20,946 nt of DNA from a virus. The DNA lies in IMG/VR virus record IMGVR_UViG_3300045612_000391, positions 1 through 20,946 of that record. The stretch is one strand, 5' to 3'. A program made the position numbers and the translations under genes. Positions within the stretch are counted from its first letter, which is position 1, and every line of letters starts with the position of its first letter. Under the pieces are notes generated by a model that searched no databases, was not told where the DNA came from, and was given only the letters and a program-made list of their open reading frames with translations. Below are positions 1 through 6,915 of the stretch, piece after piece.

Positions 1-1
1 T

Positions 2-991
2 ATTAGCCGGTCTATGGGCGCTCCTATGGTAAATTTGGAGATACATCAAGATCAATTAAATGAAAATATAGCTATTGCCTGTGAAATGTTTGCTAAATTT
101 GCCGGTTATACACAAGAAACTTTAGTATTTGATTCAGATCTTTATAAAGATGGAAAGGGATTAAAGCTTGACGAGTTATTTAGTATTACACCCAATTTTA
201 ATCGGGTTAATGATCCTTCTAAACCAGTTTATGTAGCAAATATCTCTCTACCTGCAGCTATTTTTTTATCATCAACTTCTCTTTCTTCCACTTACTTGGA
301 TGGTATTTTTAAAAATCAAATTTTAACACAAACAAATTTTCTATCAGTTATCAATTTTAACAATTCTTTATTATCTGCTTTTACACCTTCATCAAATATA
401 AATGCTGAAAAAATAGTTAACAGCTTTGACTATGATATTATGGATTATAGAAAAGTTATTGACGTTTACGATTTTGAAGAAGGAACATCTACGGGTATAA
501 ACACGCTATTTACTATTGAGCAAACTTTAGCGCAACAAACATATTTTAGTTACGCTATGGGCAACTATGGTTTTGATTTAATTAGTTGGTATGTTTTGAA
601 ACAATGGTTAGATATTAGAGAAAACATGTTAGCAATAAAAAGAGCGGTCAATTTTGATGAACGTACACAATATCTAACCATGAACCCTCCACCACGCACG
701 CCGGGATCAGGCTCTCGGTTTTATGGAGTCGTTGGTTGCTATGTTGAAAGACCTTTAAGGGACTTAATAAAAGAACCTTGGGTATATCAATATGCTCTAG
801 CTTTATCAAAAATAGCTATTGGTAACGTTCGTGGAAAATACACAGGTACTACATTATTTGGAGGAGGGCAAATTAATTCTAATGATTTACTAAGTCAAGG
901 TCTTAAAGAAAAAGAGGAATTAGAGCGAAAGCTTTACGAAGGTGCACCAGGTTTAGGCGATGCAGCACCACCTGCGTTTTTTGTCGGGTAA
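2..991 (+). CDS. Virion structural protein, 5' partial (neck/connector type suspected)
   Basis: The reading frame is open to the left edge (codons for I-S-R-S precede the Met at position 14), so the true start probably lies outside the window. The visible part encodes about 329 residues and ends with TAA at 989-991. It begins with a G-A-P-M-V-N-L-E-I segment followed by an amphipathic helix. I associate this pattern (G-A/S-P then a short strand then D-x-Q-I/L) with T4-like virion proteins of the neck or connector region, but I cannot assign a T4 gene number. The C-terminus is Gly/Ala/Pro-rich. No membrane segment or enzyme motif is visible. It lies directly upstream of the gp4 gene in the head block, which supports a virion or assembly role. 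The role is inference from context and a weak motif memory. Confidence 0.55.
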   Translation: MSRSMGAPMVNLEIHQDQLNENIAIACEMFAKFAGYTQETLVFDSDLYKDGKGLKLDELFSITPNFNRVNDPSKPVYVANISLPAAIFLSSTSLSSTYLDGIFKNQILTQTNFLSVINFNNSLLSAFTPSSNINAEKIVNSFDYDIMDYRKVIDVYDFEEGTSTGINTLFTIEQTLAQQTYFSYAMGNYGFDLISWYVLKQWLDIRENMLAIKRAVNFDERTQYLTMNPPPRTPGSGSRFYGVVGCYVERPLRDLIKEPWVYQYALALSKIAIGNVRGKYTGTTLFGGGQINSNDLLSQGLKEKEELERKLYEGAPGLGDAAPPAFFVG

Positions 992-992
992 A

Positions 993-1451
993 ATGCGCCC
1001 TATTCAAAAAAACGATAATTTTAGACAAGGTTTATTTAAGCCAAAAAACCCGCAAAAATATCTTGGCAAAGGCATGCCTGTATATAGGTCCGGTTGGGAA
1101 CTTAAATTTTTTAGATGGTGTGATGACAACCCTAATGTTCTAGAATGGGCCAGTGAGTCTGTAATCATTCCATATGTAAGCCCAATCGATCAAAAAGTAC
1201 ATAGATATTATACAGACGGTATAATTGCTATAAAAGAACAAGATAATATTAAAAAATATATTATTGAAATTAAGCCTAGTAAGCAAACAGTCAAACCAGA
1301 AAATTCAAATAGAAAAAAAATGTCGACAAAAATATATGAGGCTACAAGGTATGTACAAAATACAGCTAAATGGGAGGCTGCTAAAAAATGGTGTGAAAAA
1401 AAGGGTTATAAATTTTTAATCCTTACTGAGAAAGAATTAGGAATTAGATAG
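993..1451 (+). CDS. 4: Head completion protein, gp4-like (PD-(D/E)XK/TnsA-like nuclease fold)
   Basis: This matches the T4 gp4 (gp50/65) head-completion family, which acts on the packaged head before tail joining. From Met993 it is 152 residues, close to the roughly 150 of T4 gp4. An in-frame Met at 960 would add 11 residues inside the preceding gene, so 993 is preferred. The core carries a nuclease-like constellation: Glu36 in Y-R-S-G-W-E, Asp75 in Y-Y-T-D-G, and Glu92-Ile-Lys94 in I-I-E-I-K-P. This is the E...D...ExK pattern of the TnsA-like PD-(D/E)XK fold. A basic C-terminal third follows. It starts one base after the TAA of the upstream gene, so co-translation is likely. The family assignment is confident; the enzymatic activity is inferred from the residues. 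Confidence 0.85.
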   Translation: MRPIQKNDNFRQGLFKPKNPQKYLGKGMPVYRSGWELKFFRWCDDNPNVLEWASESVIIPYVSPIDQKVHRYYTDGIIAIKEQDNIKKYIIEIKPSKQTVKPENSNRKKMSTKIYEATRYVQNTAKWEAAKKWCEKKGYKFLILTEKELGIR

Positions 1452-1458
1452 TATAAAG

Positions 1459-1466
1459 AATAAATA
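1459..1466 (+). promoter_or_regulatory. Late promoter-like octamer upstream of gp21
   Basis: AATAAATA differs from the T4 late consensus TATAAATA at the first base only. If it occupies -13 to -6 as in T4, transcription would start at 1472, one base before the gp21 ATG at 1473. No Shine-Dalgarno sits between the motif and the start codon. Confidence 0.5.
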
Positions 1467-1472
1467 TTTTAT

Positions 1473-2144
1473 ATGGCTTTTAGACTACTTGTAGAAACAC
1501 CAGCTCCGGACGAGCAATTTGAGTATATTGTTGAGGAAAAGAACCCTAAAGAACCATCTAAATTGTATATTTCTGGGCCTTACATGATGTGTGAAACTAT
1601 TAATAAAAATCTGCGTAAATATAGTAAAGATGACATGACGCGGGAAGTTAATCGTTATGTTAAGGAAATGGTTGAACCTAAAAGGGCCATGGGTGAATTA
1701 AATCACCCTACATCTGCAGAAGTAAATTTAGAACGCGCTTGTCATATGGTTACAGAACTTAAAATGCAAGACAATTTTGTATTTGGAAAATCCCAAGTAC
1801 TTTCTACTCCAATGGGATTATTAGTTCGTTCTCTTATTAATGATGGTGCAAGAGTTGGCATGTCTAGCCGTGCCTTGGGTAAGCTTGTAGAGGAAAAAAA
1901 TGGAATTAATCTTGTTCAAGATATGAGATTAATTGCTATAGATTGTGTTGCTGATCCGTCGTGTCCTAAAGCTTTTGTTAATGGTATTTTAGAAAGCAAA
2001 GAATTTGTTTTAAAAGCTGACGGTAGCTTAGAAGAGTTTTATGGTAAGTTTGAGCAAGCAGTTTCAAATTTACCCAAAAAAGAAGTTGCCCACTATTTAA
2101 AGGAACAAATTATGTCTTTCTTTAAATCTCTTGGAAATCATTAA
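1473..2144 (+). CDS. 21: Prohead core protease, gp21-like (peptidase U9/S77 family)
   Basis: This is the serine protease that matures the T4-type prohead by cutting scaffold, core and capsid proteins. The protein has 223 residues, near the usual length of about 212. The expected catalytic residues are visible: His78 in G-E-L-N-H-P and a Ser at 131/132 in V-G-M-S-S-R-A-L-G, comparable to the His and Ser of T4 gp21. A central D-C-V-A-D-P-S segment and an acidic, lysine-mixed C-terminus follow. The ATG at 1473 follows a late-promoter octamer by seven bases with no ribosome binding site. It precedes the core protein, scaffold and capsid genes, the same functional order as in T4. Family assignment is strong. 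Confidence 0.93.
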   Translation: MAFRLLVETPAPDEQFEYIVEEKNPKEPSKLYISGPYMMCETINKNLRKYSKDDMTREVNRYVKEMVEPKRAMGELNHPTSAEVNLERACHMVTELKMQDNFVFGKSQVLSTPMGLLVRSLINDGARVGMSSRALGKLVEEKNGINLVQDMRLIAIDCVADPSCPKAFVNGILESKEFVLKADGSLEEFYGKFEQAVSNLPKKEVAHYLKEQIMSFFKSLGNH

Positions 2145-2151
2145 CAATAGC

Positions 2152-2159
2152 AATAAATA
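2152..2159 (+). promoter_or_regulatory. Late promoter-like octamer upstream of the small core protein gene
   Basis: AATAAATA lies 6 nt before the ATG at 2166. T4-like spacing puts the transcription start at 2165. There is no Shine-Dalgarno sequence. Confidence 0.5.
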
Positions 2160-2165
2160 ATAAAA

Positions 2166-2468
2166 ATGAGCAAAGCTAAAAAAAAGACAGTTTCGCAGGA
2201 TGAAATTGACGTAAAAAAGTCGGATCTGGATAAAGATGGTAAATTGTCAAAATATGAAAAGGCGAGAGGTAAAGCTATTGATAAAGCTAGAGGCGGAAAC
2301 GGCAAAATGCCTAAAAAGACGAATAATGAAAGTATAAGCGTTGTAAGGTTTTTACAGCAACTTTCTCAAAAAAATTATGCCGAGGCTAATAAATATTTAA
2401 GCGAGGTTGTAGATTCAAAGTTAAAGACTAAGATTCAAACAGCCTTGAAGAACAAATTATTTAAATGA
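2166..2468 (+). CDS. Small prohead core protein with EF-hand loop (gp67/68-like position)
   Basis: This is a 100-residue, very Lys-rich protein between the gp21 and gp22 genes, where T4-like phages carry small prohead core proteins. Residues 20-31 (D-L-D-K-D-G-K-L-S-K-Y-E) form a textbook EF-hand calcium loop, with acidic residues at loop positions 1, 3, 5 and 12 and Gly at 6. The C-terminal half (about 54-100) reads F-L-Q-Q-L-S-Q-K-N-Y-A-E-A-N-K-Y, a helical 'N-Y-A-E-A' region I associate with T4-like core proteins. Its TGA overlaps the gp22 ATG (ATGA at 2465-2468), implying translational coupling. An internal AATAAATA at 2388-2395 could also drive gp22. Core-protein function is inferred from position and the C-terminal pattern; calcium binding is inferred from the motif alone. 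Confidence 0.65.
   Translation: MSKAKKKTVSQDEIDVKKSDLDKDGKLSKYEKARGKAIDKARGGNGKMPKKTNNESISVVRFLQQLSQKNYAEANKYLSEVVDSKLKTKIQTALKNKLFK
2388..2395 (+). promoter_or_regulatory. Internal late promoter-like octamer upstream of gp22
   Basis: AATAAATA lies inside the small core protein gene, encoding Asn-Lys-Tyr. T4-like spacing would start transcription near 2401 and give gp22 a leader of about 64 nt. Because it is coding sequence in an AT-rich gene, chance occurrence is possible. Confidence 0.3.
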
Positions 2469-3349
2469 GCAAATCTGTTACAGACATTCTTAAAGAAGCA
2501 ACCAAAGATATTCTTTCTGAAGATATCTTAAAAGAAATCGAATTGGCTTTCAATACTACAGTTAATGATAAAGTAAAAATTCATGTTGAAAAAGCTCTCA
2601 ATGAACAGGATGAGGATTACGCAAAAAAATTAGAAAAGCTTGTTGATGTTATCGATGCTGACCATACAACTAAATTAAATCAAGTTGTCGAAGCAATAGA
2701 TAAAAATCATGCTAAAAAACTTCAAACGATTGTCGAAAAATACGAAAAGACAATTAAAGAGGAAGCGGTAGGTTTCAAAAATAATTTAGTTGAACAAGTA
2801 AGCAAATATTTAGAAATTTACCTGGACGAGAAAATTCCTTCCGCTCAGATTCAAGATGCAGTAAACAATAAGAGAGCAACTAAAATGTTAAGCGAAATGC
2901 GTAATATGCTTTCTGTTAATGATGCTCTTGCAAAAGACAGCATTAAAGAAGCTGTTATAGATGGAAAGAATAGACTTGATGAAGCTGTTAAACAGCTTGA
3001 AGCCGCTGATTCAAAAGTTAAGAAATTAAGTGAATCATTAAATAAAGCTGAAGCACAGCTTGTCTTAGAAAAGAAATTATCTTCATTAGATAGCGATAAA
3101 AAAGCTTACATGAAGAAAATGCTTTCTGGCAAGACGCCGCAGTTTATAAATGAAAATTTTGATTATACACTTAAGCTGTTTGAAAAAACTGAAGAAGAGC
3201 GGCTTGCAAATCTTAAGGAAGAGGCAGTAACAGAGAGCGTAGCTCAAAAAGTAGATCGCCCTGTTATTGAAGAAAAAGCAAAGTCTAGTAATGATGAACT
3301 AAGAGACCCTGCTTTTGATCTCTATCTTAAAGAGCTCAATAAATATTAA
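2465..3349 (+). CDS. 22: Prohead core scaffolding protein, gp22-like
   Basis: This is the 294-residue scaffold that forms the prohead core around which the gp23 shell assembles; in T4 it is later degraded by gp21. The composition is almost entirely Lys, Glu, Asp, Ala and Leu. Long heptad-like helices run from about residue 40 to 220, with no Cys and no membrane segment, which fits a coiled-coil scaffold. Conserved-looking elements are the central D-E-K-I-P-S segment, K-M-L-S-E-M-R-N-M-L, and the F-I-N-E-N-F stretch near residue 225. Several I/L-x-E tripeptides are candidate gp21 cleavage sites. It begins within the stop of the preceding gene and lies immediately upstream of gp23. The assignment is strong from sequence pattern plus position. 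Confidence 0.9.
   Translation: MSKSVTDILKEATKDILSEDILKEIELAFNTTVNDKVKIHVEKALNEQDEDYAKKLEKLVDVIDADHTTKLNQVVEAIDKNHAKKLQTIVEKYEKTIKEEAVGFKNNLVEQVSKYLEIYLDEKIPSAQIQDAVNNKRATKMLSEMRNMLSVNDALAKDSIKEAVIDGKNRLDEAVKQLEAADSKVKKLSESLNKAEAQLVLEKKLSSLDSDKKAYMKKMLSGKTPQFINENFDYTLKLFEKTEEERLANLKEEAVTESVAQKVDRPVIEEKAKSSNDELRDPAFDLYLKELNKY
3338..3345 (+). promoter_or_regulatory. Late promoter-like octamer for the major capsid gene
   Basis: AATAAATA overlaps the last codons of gp22. T4-like spacing puts the start at about 3351, giving gp23 a leader of about 71 nt. That leader carries a short hairpin (AGGC/GCCT, 3365-3376) and a strong AAGGAG. It is the only late-type motif here that precedes a conventional leader with a Shine-Dalgarno. 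Confidence 0.5.
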
Positions 3350-3402
3350 TTTTTAGAGCTTCTGAGGCATTTGCCTGAATAGAATCCCAAGGTCGACACA
3401 TT

Positions 3403-3408
3403 AAGGAG
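3403..3408 (+). promoter_or_regulatory. Shine-Dalgarno of the major capsid gene
   Basis: AAGGAG lies 13 nt before the ATG at 3422, a longer gap than usual. It is the clearest ribosome binding site in the window and fits a highly translated capsid gene. Confidence 0.65.
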
Positions 3409-3421
3409 ACTTAATATATAT

Positions 3422-4930
3422 ATGGCACAAATTCGTCCTTCACAGGCGTACATCGATGAGAATCGCGCAAAGGTATTGCTCGAAAAGTGGAGCCCAGTAT
3501 TGGATTACACTTCCGACAATGTCCGCGCAATCGAAGATGATCACACCCGCTTAAACACCGCTATTCTTTTGGAAAACCAAGAGAAGTGGTGCTTTGAAGC
3601 TTACGGTACAAATAGTGGTAACATTGCTGGTGGTACGACAAGTGTTTTCGGTTCCGTCAATGCTGGCGGTACCGGTGGCGCTTTTCCCCCGAACAGTGAC
3701 TCCTATGCCCCGGGTGATGCTCGCCTTCCTAAGATTCTTATTCCGATGATTCGTCGTACGTTCCCGGAATTGATCACTAACGAAATCGTTGGTGTTCAGC
3801 CGATGAGCGGCCCTGTTGGATTAGCTTTTGCCCTCAGATACAGATATGACGGTGATGCACTCGGTGCTACTAACGGTAAAGGTCTTGACGGCTCATTAGC
3901 CTCAGGCACTACCGTGTGGCCGGGCGCTTCAGCCGGCGGTTCTGATGGAGCTGAATTAGGTTATCAGTACCTCGATACGAGATTTACTGGTACATCTTCT
4001 TCTGCTTTGGTTGGTGATTCAACTTTCTTCCCCTTCGTCCCTCAGGACCAAGGTGTTGCTCAGTTGCTCGCTAACTTTGAGTTAACCTCTAAGATTCCCC
4101 AGATTGTAGTTAGCTTCGAAAAGACAGCTGTTGAAGCTGGAACTCGTAGGCTCGCTGCTCGCTGGTCAGTTGAACTCGAGCAAGACTTGAAGAACATGAA
4201 CGGTATTGATATCGACACGGAACTCACTAACGCAATGTCGTATGAGTTACAGGCCGAAATCGACCGTGAAATGATAATCAGAATGATCCAGACTGCACTC
4301 AATGCCGGTTTCGGCACTGGGTTCTCGGTATGGTCACCCGCTTCGGCGGATGGTCGTTGGCTCGTAGAGCGCAACCGCGATTTCTATCAGAGGTTAATCA
4401 TCGAGGCTAACAGAATCGCTGTCCGTAACCGCCGTGGCGCGGCTAACTTCGTCGTTGCAACACCTCGTGTGTGTGCAATCCTCGAAATGTTACCCGAGTT
4501 CCAGTGGGCACCGGTACAGGGAAATGTTAACACACAGCCCGTTGGTGTAGCAAAGGTTGGTTCACTTGGTGGCCGTTTCAACGTTTACCGTGATACGAGA
4601 ACAGAAGCCCAATTCCAAGCCTACCCCGGAGGTAACTTCGGTGGTATCGGTGCTGGCGCCGCTGGTGGCACACGCTCCCAGCCGGTTGAATACGCGCTTC
4701 TCGGTTATAAGGGTCCGGAGTTTTATGACACCGGTATCATTTATTGCCCGTACATCCCGGTAATGGTGCAGCGCACAATTGGCCCGAACGACTTCTCTCC
4801 GAGAGTCGGGTTGCTTACTCGCTATGGCGTTGTAGACAACATCTTCGGTGCTAACTTGTACTATCACGTAATTATCTTACGTGGTTTAGGCACTGCATTT
4901 ACACCTGGAACACAATCCGTGTACTTCTAA
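3422..4930 (+). CDS. 23: Major capsid protein, gp23-like
   Basis: This is the major shell protein of the T4-type head, 502 residues against 521 in T4. Recognisable family elements include G-V-Q-P-M-S-G-P-V-G with A-L-R-Y-R-Y (about residues 120-142), the R-R-L-A-A-R-W-S-V-E-L-E-Q-D-L segment near 245, G-A-A-N-F-V-V-A-T-P near 340, L-G-G-R-F-N-V-Y-R-D near 380, and a C-terminal G-P-E-F-Y-D-T-G-I-I-Y-C-P-Y-I-P block followed by F-S-P-R-V-G-L-L-T-R-Y-G. The N-terminal roughly 59 residues resemble the propeptide removed by gp21, but the probable junction C-F-E/A at 57-60 is not the usual I/L-x-E; L-L-E at 49-51 is an alternative. The gene is visibly richer in G+C and in C-ending codons than its neighbours. 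It has its own late motif, hairpin leader and Shine-Dalgarno, and is followed by stem-loops. Confidence 0.97.
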   Translation: MAQIRPSQAYIDENRAKVLLEKWSPVLDYTSDNVRAIEDDHTRLNTAILLENQEKWCFEAYGTNSGNIAGGTTSVFGSVNAGGTGGAFPPNSDSYAPGDARLPKILIPMIRRTFPELITNEIVGVQPMSGPVGLAFALRYRYDGDALGATNGKGLDGSLASGTTVWPGASAGGSDGAELGYQYLDTRFTGTSSSALVGDSTFFPFVPQDQGVAQLLANFELTSKIPQIVVSFEKTAVEAGTRRLAARWSVELEQDLKNMNGIDIDTELTNAMSYELQAEIDREMIIRMIQTALNAGFGTGFSVWSPASADGRWLVERNRDFYQRLIIEANRIAVRNRRGAANFVVATPRVCAILEMLPEFQWAPVQGNVNTQPVGVAKVGSLGGRFNVYRDTRTEAQFQAYPGGNFGGIGAGAAGGTRSQPVEYALLGYKGPEFYDTGIIYCPYIPVMVQRTIGPNDFSPRVGLLTRYGVVDNIFGANLYYHVIILRGLGTAFTPGTQSVYF

Positions 4931-4944
4931 TCAACTGATTAGAA
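4925..4944 (+). other. Stem-loop spanning the gp23 stop codon
   Basis: TTCTAATC and GATTAGAA form a perfect 8-bp stem with an AACT loop, overlapping the TAA at 4928-4930. There is no T-tract directly after it, so it is more likely an mRNA 3'-end structure than a terminator on its own. A second small stem (CCTAG/CTAGG, 4968-4983) lies between it and the terminator. Confidence 0.55.
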
Positions 4945-4989
4945 TCGACAAAAAGAAAGTATTTTCACCTAGTAAGTCCTAGGAAATTT

Positions 4990-5023
4990 AAAAAGAGGGA
5001 TCTTGCGGTCTCTCTTTTTTTTT
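4990..5023 (+). terminator. Rho-independent terminator after gp23
   Basis: AGAGGGATC (4994-5002) pairs with GGTCTCTCT (5007-5015) through nine pairs including two G-T wobbles, around a TTGC loop. The flanking A-run can pair with the following T-run. A run of nine T residues (5015-5023) completes a classic intrinsic terminator, separating capsid transcription from the next gene. Confidence 0.85.
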
Positions 5024-5043
5024 GTAAAAATATAAACTTTTAG

Positions 5044-5051
5044 AATAAATA
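5044..5051 (+). promoter_or_regulatory. Late promoter-like octamer upstream of the 121-residue gene
   Basis: AATAAATA lies 5 nt before the ATG at 5057. T4-like spacing would place the transcription start exactly on the A of the ATG, predicting a leaderless mRNA. It sits just after the gp23 terminator, so this gene needs its own promoter. Confidence 0.55.
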
Positions 5052-5056
5052 TTTAC

Positions 5057-5422
5057 ATGGCAATTTTTAATAGCATGGTAGCAAACCCGCAGGCAACAGA
5101 CCCGGTTTCATTAAATCTTTCTTTAACATCTAACGGTGTTATTATTAGAAGTTTAGGTAGTAATGCTAGTGCCATTTTATTTAATAAAGAAAATACTCTT
5201 ACTGGTTCAACAACGTTAATCACTGTTACAGCAAACAACGTTGCCACAAGATTTTCTATTGATAATAGTTATAATAATAAGCTTATTTCTATATTATTAA
5301 CTAACGGTACAGCATTTGAATTTACTTTAAATATTGCAACAAACGATGCTCAGACACTTACAGATGCTGGCTTTAATTCGGTTAGTCCTGAAAAATTAAG
5401 ACGTACAAATTTAGAAGGCTAA
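5057..5422 (+). CDS. Small beta-rich protein after the capsid gene (possible virion/decoration protein)
   Basis: This 121-residue protein is not recognised by family. It is rich in Asn, Thr, Ser, Leu and Ile with alternating hydrophobic residues, suggesting beta strands: S-L-N-L-S-L-T near 18-24, T-L-I-T-V-T near 53-58, and F-E-F-T-L-N-I near 87-93. There is no Cys, signal peptide or membrane helix. It has a private late-type promoter and is insulated from gp23 by a terminator. The + strand head block ends here, with the stop abutting the end of queF on the other strand. Position next to gp23 and the beta-rich composition make a capsid-associated or decoration protein plausible, but this is inference only. 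Confidence 0.6.
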   Translation: MAIFNSMVANPQATDPVSLNLSLTSNGVIIRSLGSNASAILFNKENTLTGSTTLITVTANNVATRFSIDNSYNNKLISILLTNGTAFEFTLNIATNDAQTLTDAGFNSVSPEKLRRTNLEG

Positions 5423-6337
5423 TTACTGCCTGACAGTTTTCGTAAAGTACTTAAACTTATCAACTAGGTTTCTATCTAATAAATCATAACTGCTTGCGCG
5501 AGTTGGATTAATATCAATACCGCCACGCCGGACATATAAACACGATACAACTAACTCTTCAGGGTTAAATTTATCATAAAAACGTTTATAAATTGTCTCA
5601 CAAATCTCTTCATGAAAATGACATTCATCTCGGAATGATATAATATATTGCAGTAATGAAACTTTATTAATTTCATACCTACCTTTGTAATGTATGTAAA
5701 CATCGCCCCAATCTGGCTGAGATGTTACTCTGCAGTTACTTTTTAATAAAGCAGAATGAAATCTTTGGGTCCTAGATTCTGGTATTTCAATAGCATTTAA
5801 AAGATTAGGATTCTCACTATAAGATAATGCTTGTATCATCGTTACATCAATTTCTAATTCTAAATTAGGATATTCACTATTGGGAAATACTGGAGGATAA
5901 TAAGCACCATCATCAATAGATGTAGTAGATCTTACATATACAAGGACATCTGTTTTTAATAGTAAAGAAAGATCTATACTAATTTTATCTTGTAATTGAT
6001 TCAATACACTTATAATATTACCTTTAAATTTTTCCATGTTAAATGAGTTAAGATACAATTTGATCGATTTAGATTCTACGATGTACTCACTATTACAGGG
6101 ATAAACAATTTTTGCTATTGCTGCTATTGGCATGCCTTCTGCTGTTAAACAAGATACTTCATATGCATTCCAAATATCATATCCTTTAAAAGGTAAATTG
6201 TCGTCCTTTATGCCTAAATGTTTTCTATTATTTTGTCTTGGTTCAGGTACTAATAAAGACGGGTCATATGTACATTTGTAACCAGTAATCTTGCCTAAAT
6301 GCTTTGAAATATTACTATTATCGAGTTGTGTGTTCAT
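5423..6337 (-). CDS. queF: QueF, NADPH-dependent preQ0 reductase (7-cyano-7-deazaguanine reductase)
   Basis: QueF reduces the nitrile of preQ0 to the primary amine of preQ1 using two NADPH. The protein has 304 residues and the two-domain architecture of the long E. coli-type enzyme (about 282). The QueF signature E-S-K-S-I-K-L-Y-L-N-S-F is at 88-99, so the NADPH-binding motif that QueF-like amidinotransferases lack is intact. The nucleophile Cys202 and Asp209 sit in K-S-N-C-R-V-T-S-Q-P-D-W-G, with the same 7-residue spacing as Cys190/Asp197 of E. coli. H-F-H-E-E at 240-244 and R-R-G-G-I-D-I-N-P at 270-278 complete the substrate site. It is the last gene of the modification operon, and its ATG lies 20 bases inside the end of the kinase-like gene. 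With a DpdA homologue upstream, DNA rather than tRNA modification is the likelier purpose. Confidence 0.95.
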   Translation of the reverse strand: MNTQLDNSNISKHLGKITGYKCTYDPSLLVPEPRQNNRKHLGIKDDNLPFKGYDIWNAYEVSCLTAEGMPIAAIAKIVYPCNSEYIVESKSIKLYLNSFNMEKFKGNIISVLNQLQDKISIDLSLLLKTDVLVYVRSTTSIDDGAYYPPVFPNSEYPNLELEIDVTMIQALSYSENPNLLNAIEIPESRTQRFHSALLKSNCRVTSQPDWGDVYIHYKGRYEINKVSLLQYIISFRDECHFHEEICETIYKRFYDKFNPEELVVSCLYVRRGGIDINPTRASSYDLLDRNLVDKFKYFTKTVRQ

Positions 6338-6905
6338 TTATTATTAATTTAATTTGATTCATCCTTTCTTCAATTGTTCCTTTTAGTCTATATACCCTAT
6401 CTTTCCATTGCGATTGCTTTATATAGTGTTCGAACTTTTCTATCATTATATTTCTAAAATTCTGATCTACACTTCTTTCACCGTCATCAATCAGTATTAC
6501 ATCAGTAGGGTCAGGATATAAAATAATATCGTATTTAGTATGATATCTAAGCCAATACCACATAGACTGCATCCATACATTATCACTAACTAGTTTTTTA
6601 TCGTGAAAATAATCTGTATATAAAAACCCATCCATAAGACACCTATCATGAACTGCATTTTTACATGATGACAATATATCAGCTCTAAATAAATTTTCTA
6701 GTTCTTTATTAATAATTAACAGTTGAGTAATGTCATTAGCACCTTCTTCGTTTATACTAACATTAAATTCTCTTTTAACTAACCGAGTAACTTCATCAAT
6801 ATAAAAAAACCTATCTCCAAGCCATTTAATACTCTCTTCTTCTTTCATTTTCTTTAGCAAAGTAGTTTTACCTGAACAATGCGGGCCCGTAAACGTTATA
6901 TTCAC
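6318..6905 (-). CDS. P-loop ATPase / nucleotide kinase-like protein (AAA_28/NadR-type)
   Basis: This 195-residue protein opens with a strand and a Walker A motif, G-P-H-C-S-G-K-T-T at 7-15, followed by a kinase-like layout: Y-I-D-E-V-T-R near 35-41, H-D-R-C-L near 90, and an Arg-containing lid-like region further on. Overall it resembles the small NadR-type/AAA_28 P-loop proteins that include nucleoside or nucleotide kinases. The acceptor substrate cannot be told from sequence. The start is GTG at 6905, ten bases after the stop of the 49-residue ORF, and its 3' end overlaps queF by 20 bases. In a 7-deazaguanine operon it might phosphorylate a modified nucleoside or act as an ATP-dependent accessory factor; both are inference. 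Confidence 0.75.
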   Translation of the reverse strand: MNITFTGPHCSGKTTLLKKMKEEESIKWLGDRFFYIDEVTRLVKREFNVSINEEGANDITQLLIINKELENLFRADILSSCKNAVHDRCLMDGFLYTDYFHDKKLVSDNVWMQSMWYWLRYHTKYDIILYPDPTDVILIDDGERSVDQNFRNIMIEKFEHYIKQSQWKDRVYRLKGTIEERMNQIKLIINEHTTR

Positions 6906-6915
6906 TAACTATATC

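Noticed and set aside
960-992. Upstream Met at 960 as the gp4 start
   Set aside because: It lies within the preceding coding region; starting at 993 gives 152 residues, matching the T4 gp4 length.
4060-4867. Three - strand and one + strand open frames of 64-104 codons inside the capsid gene
   Set aside because: They lie wholly within gp23 in other frames, have no motif or ribosome binding site, and arise from its C-rich third positions.
5423-5446. ACTG/CAGT stem at the convergent ends near 5425-5440 as a bidirectional terminator
   Set aside because: Only four pairs and a short T-run inside queF; too weak to call.
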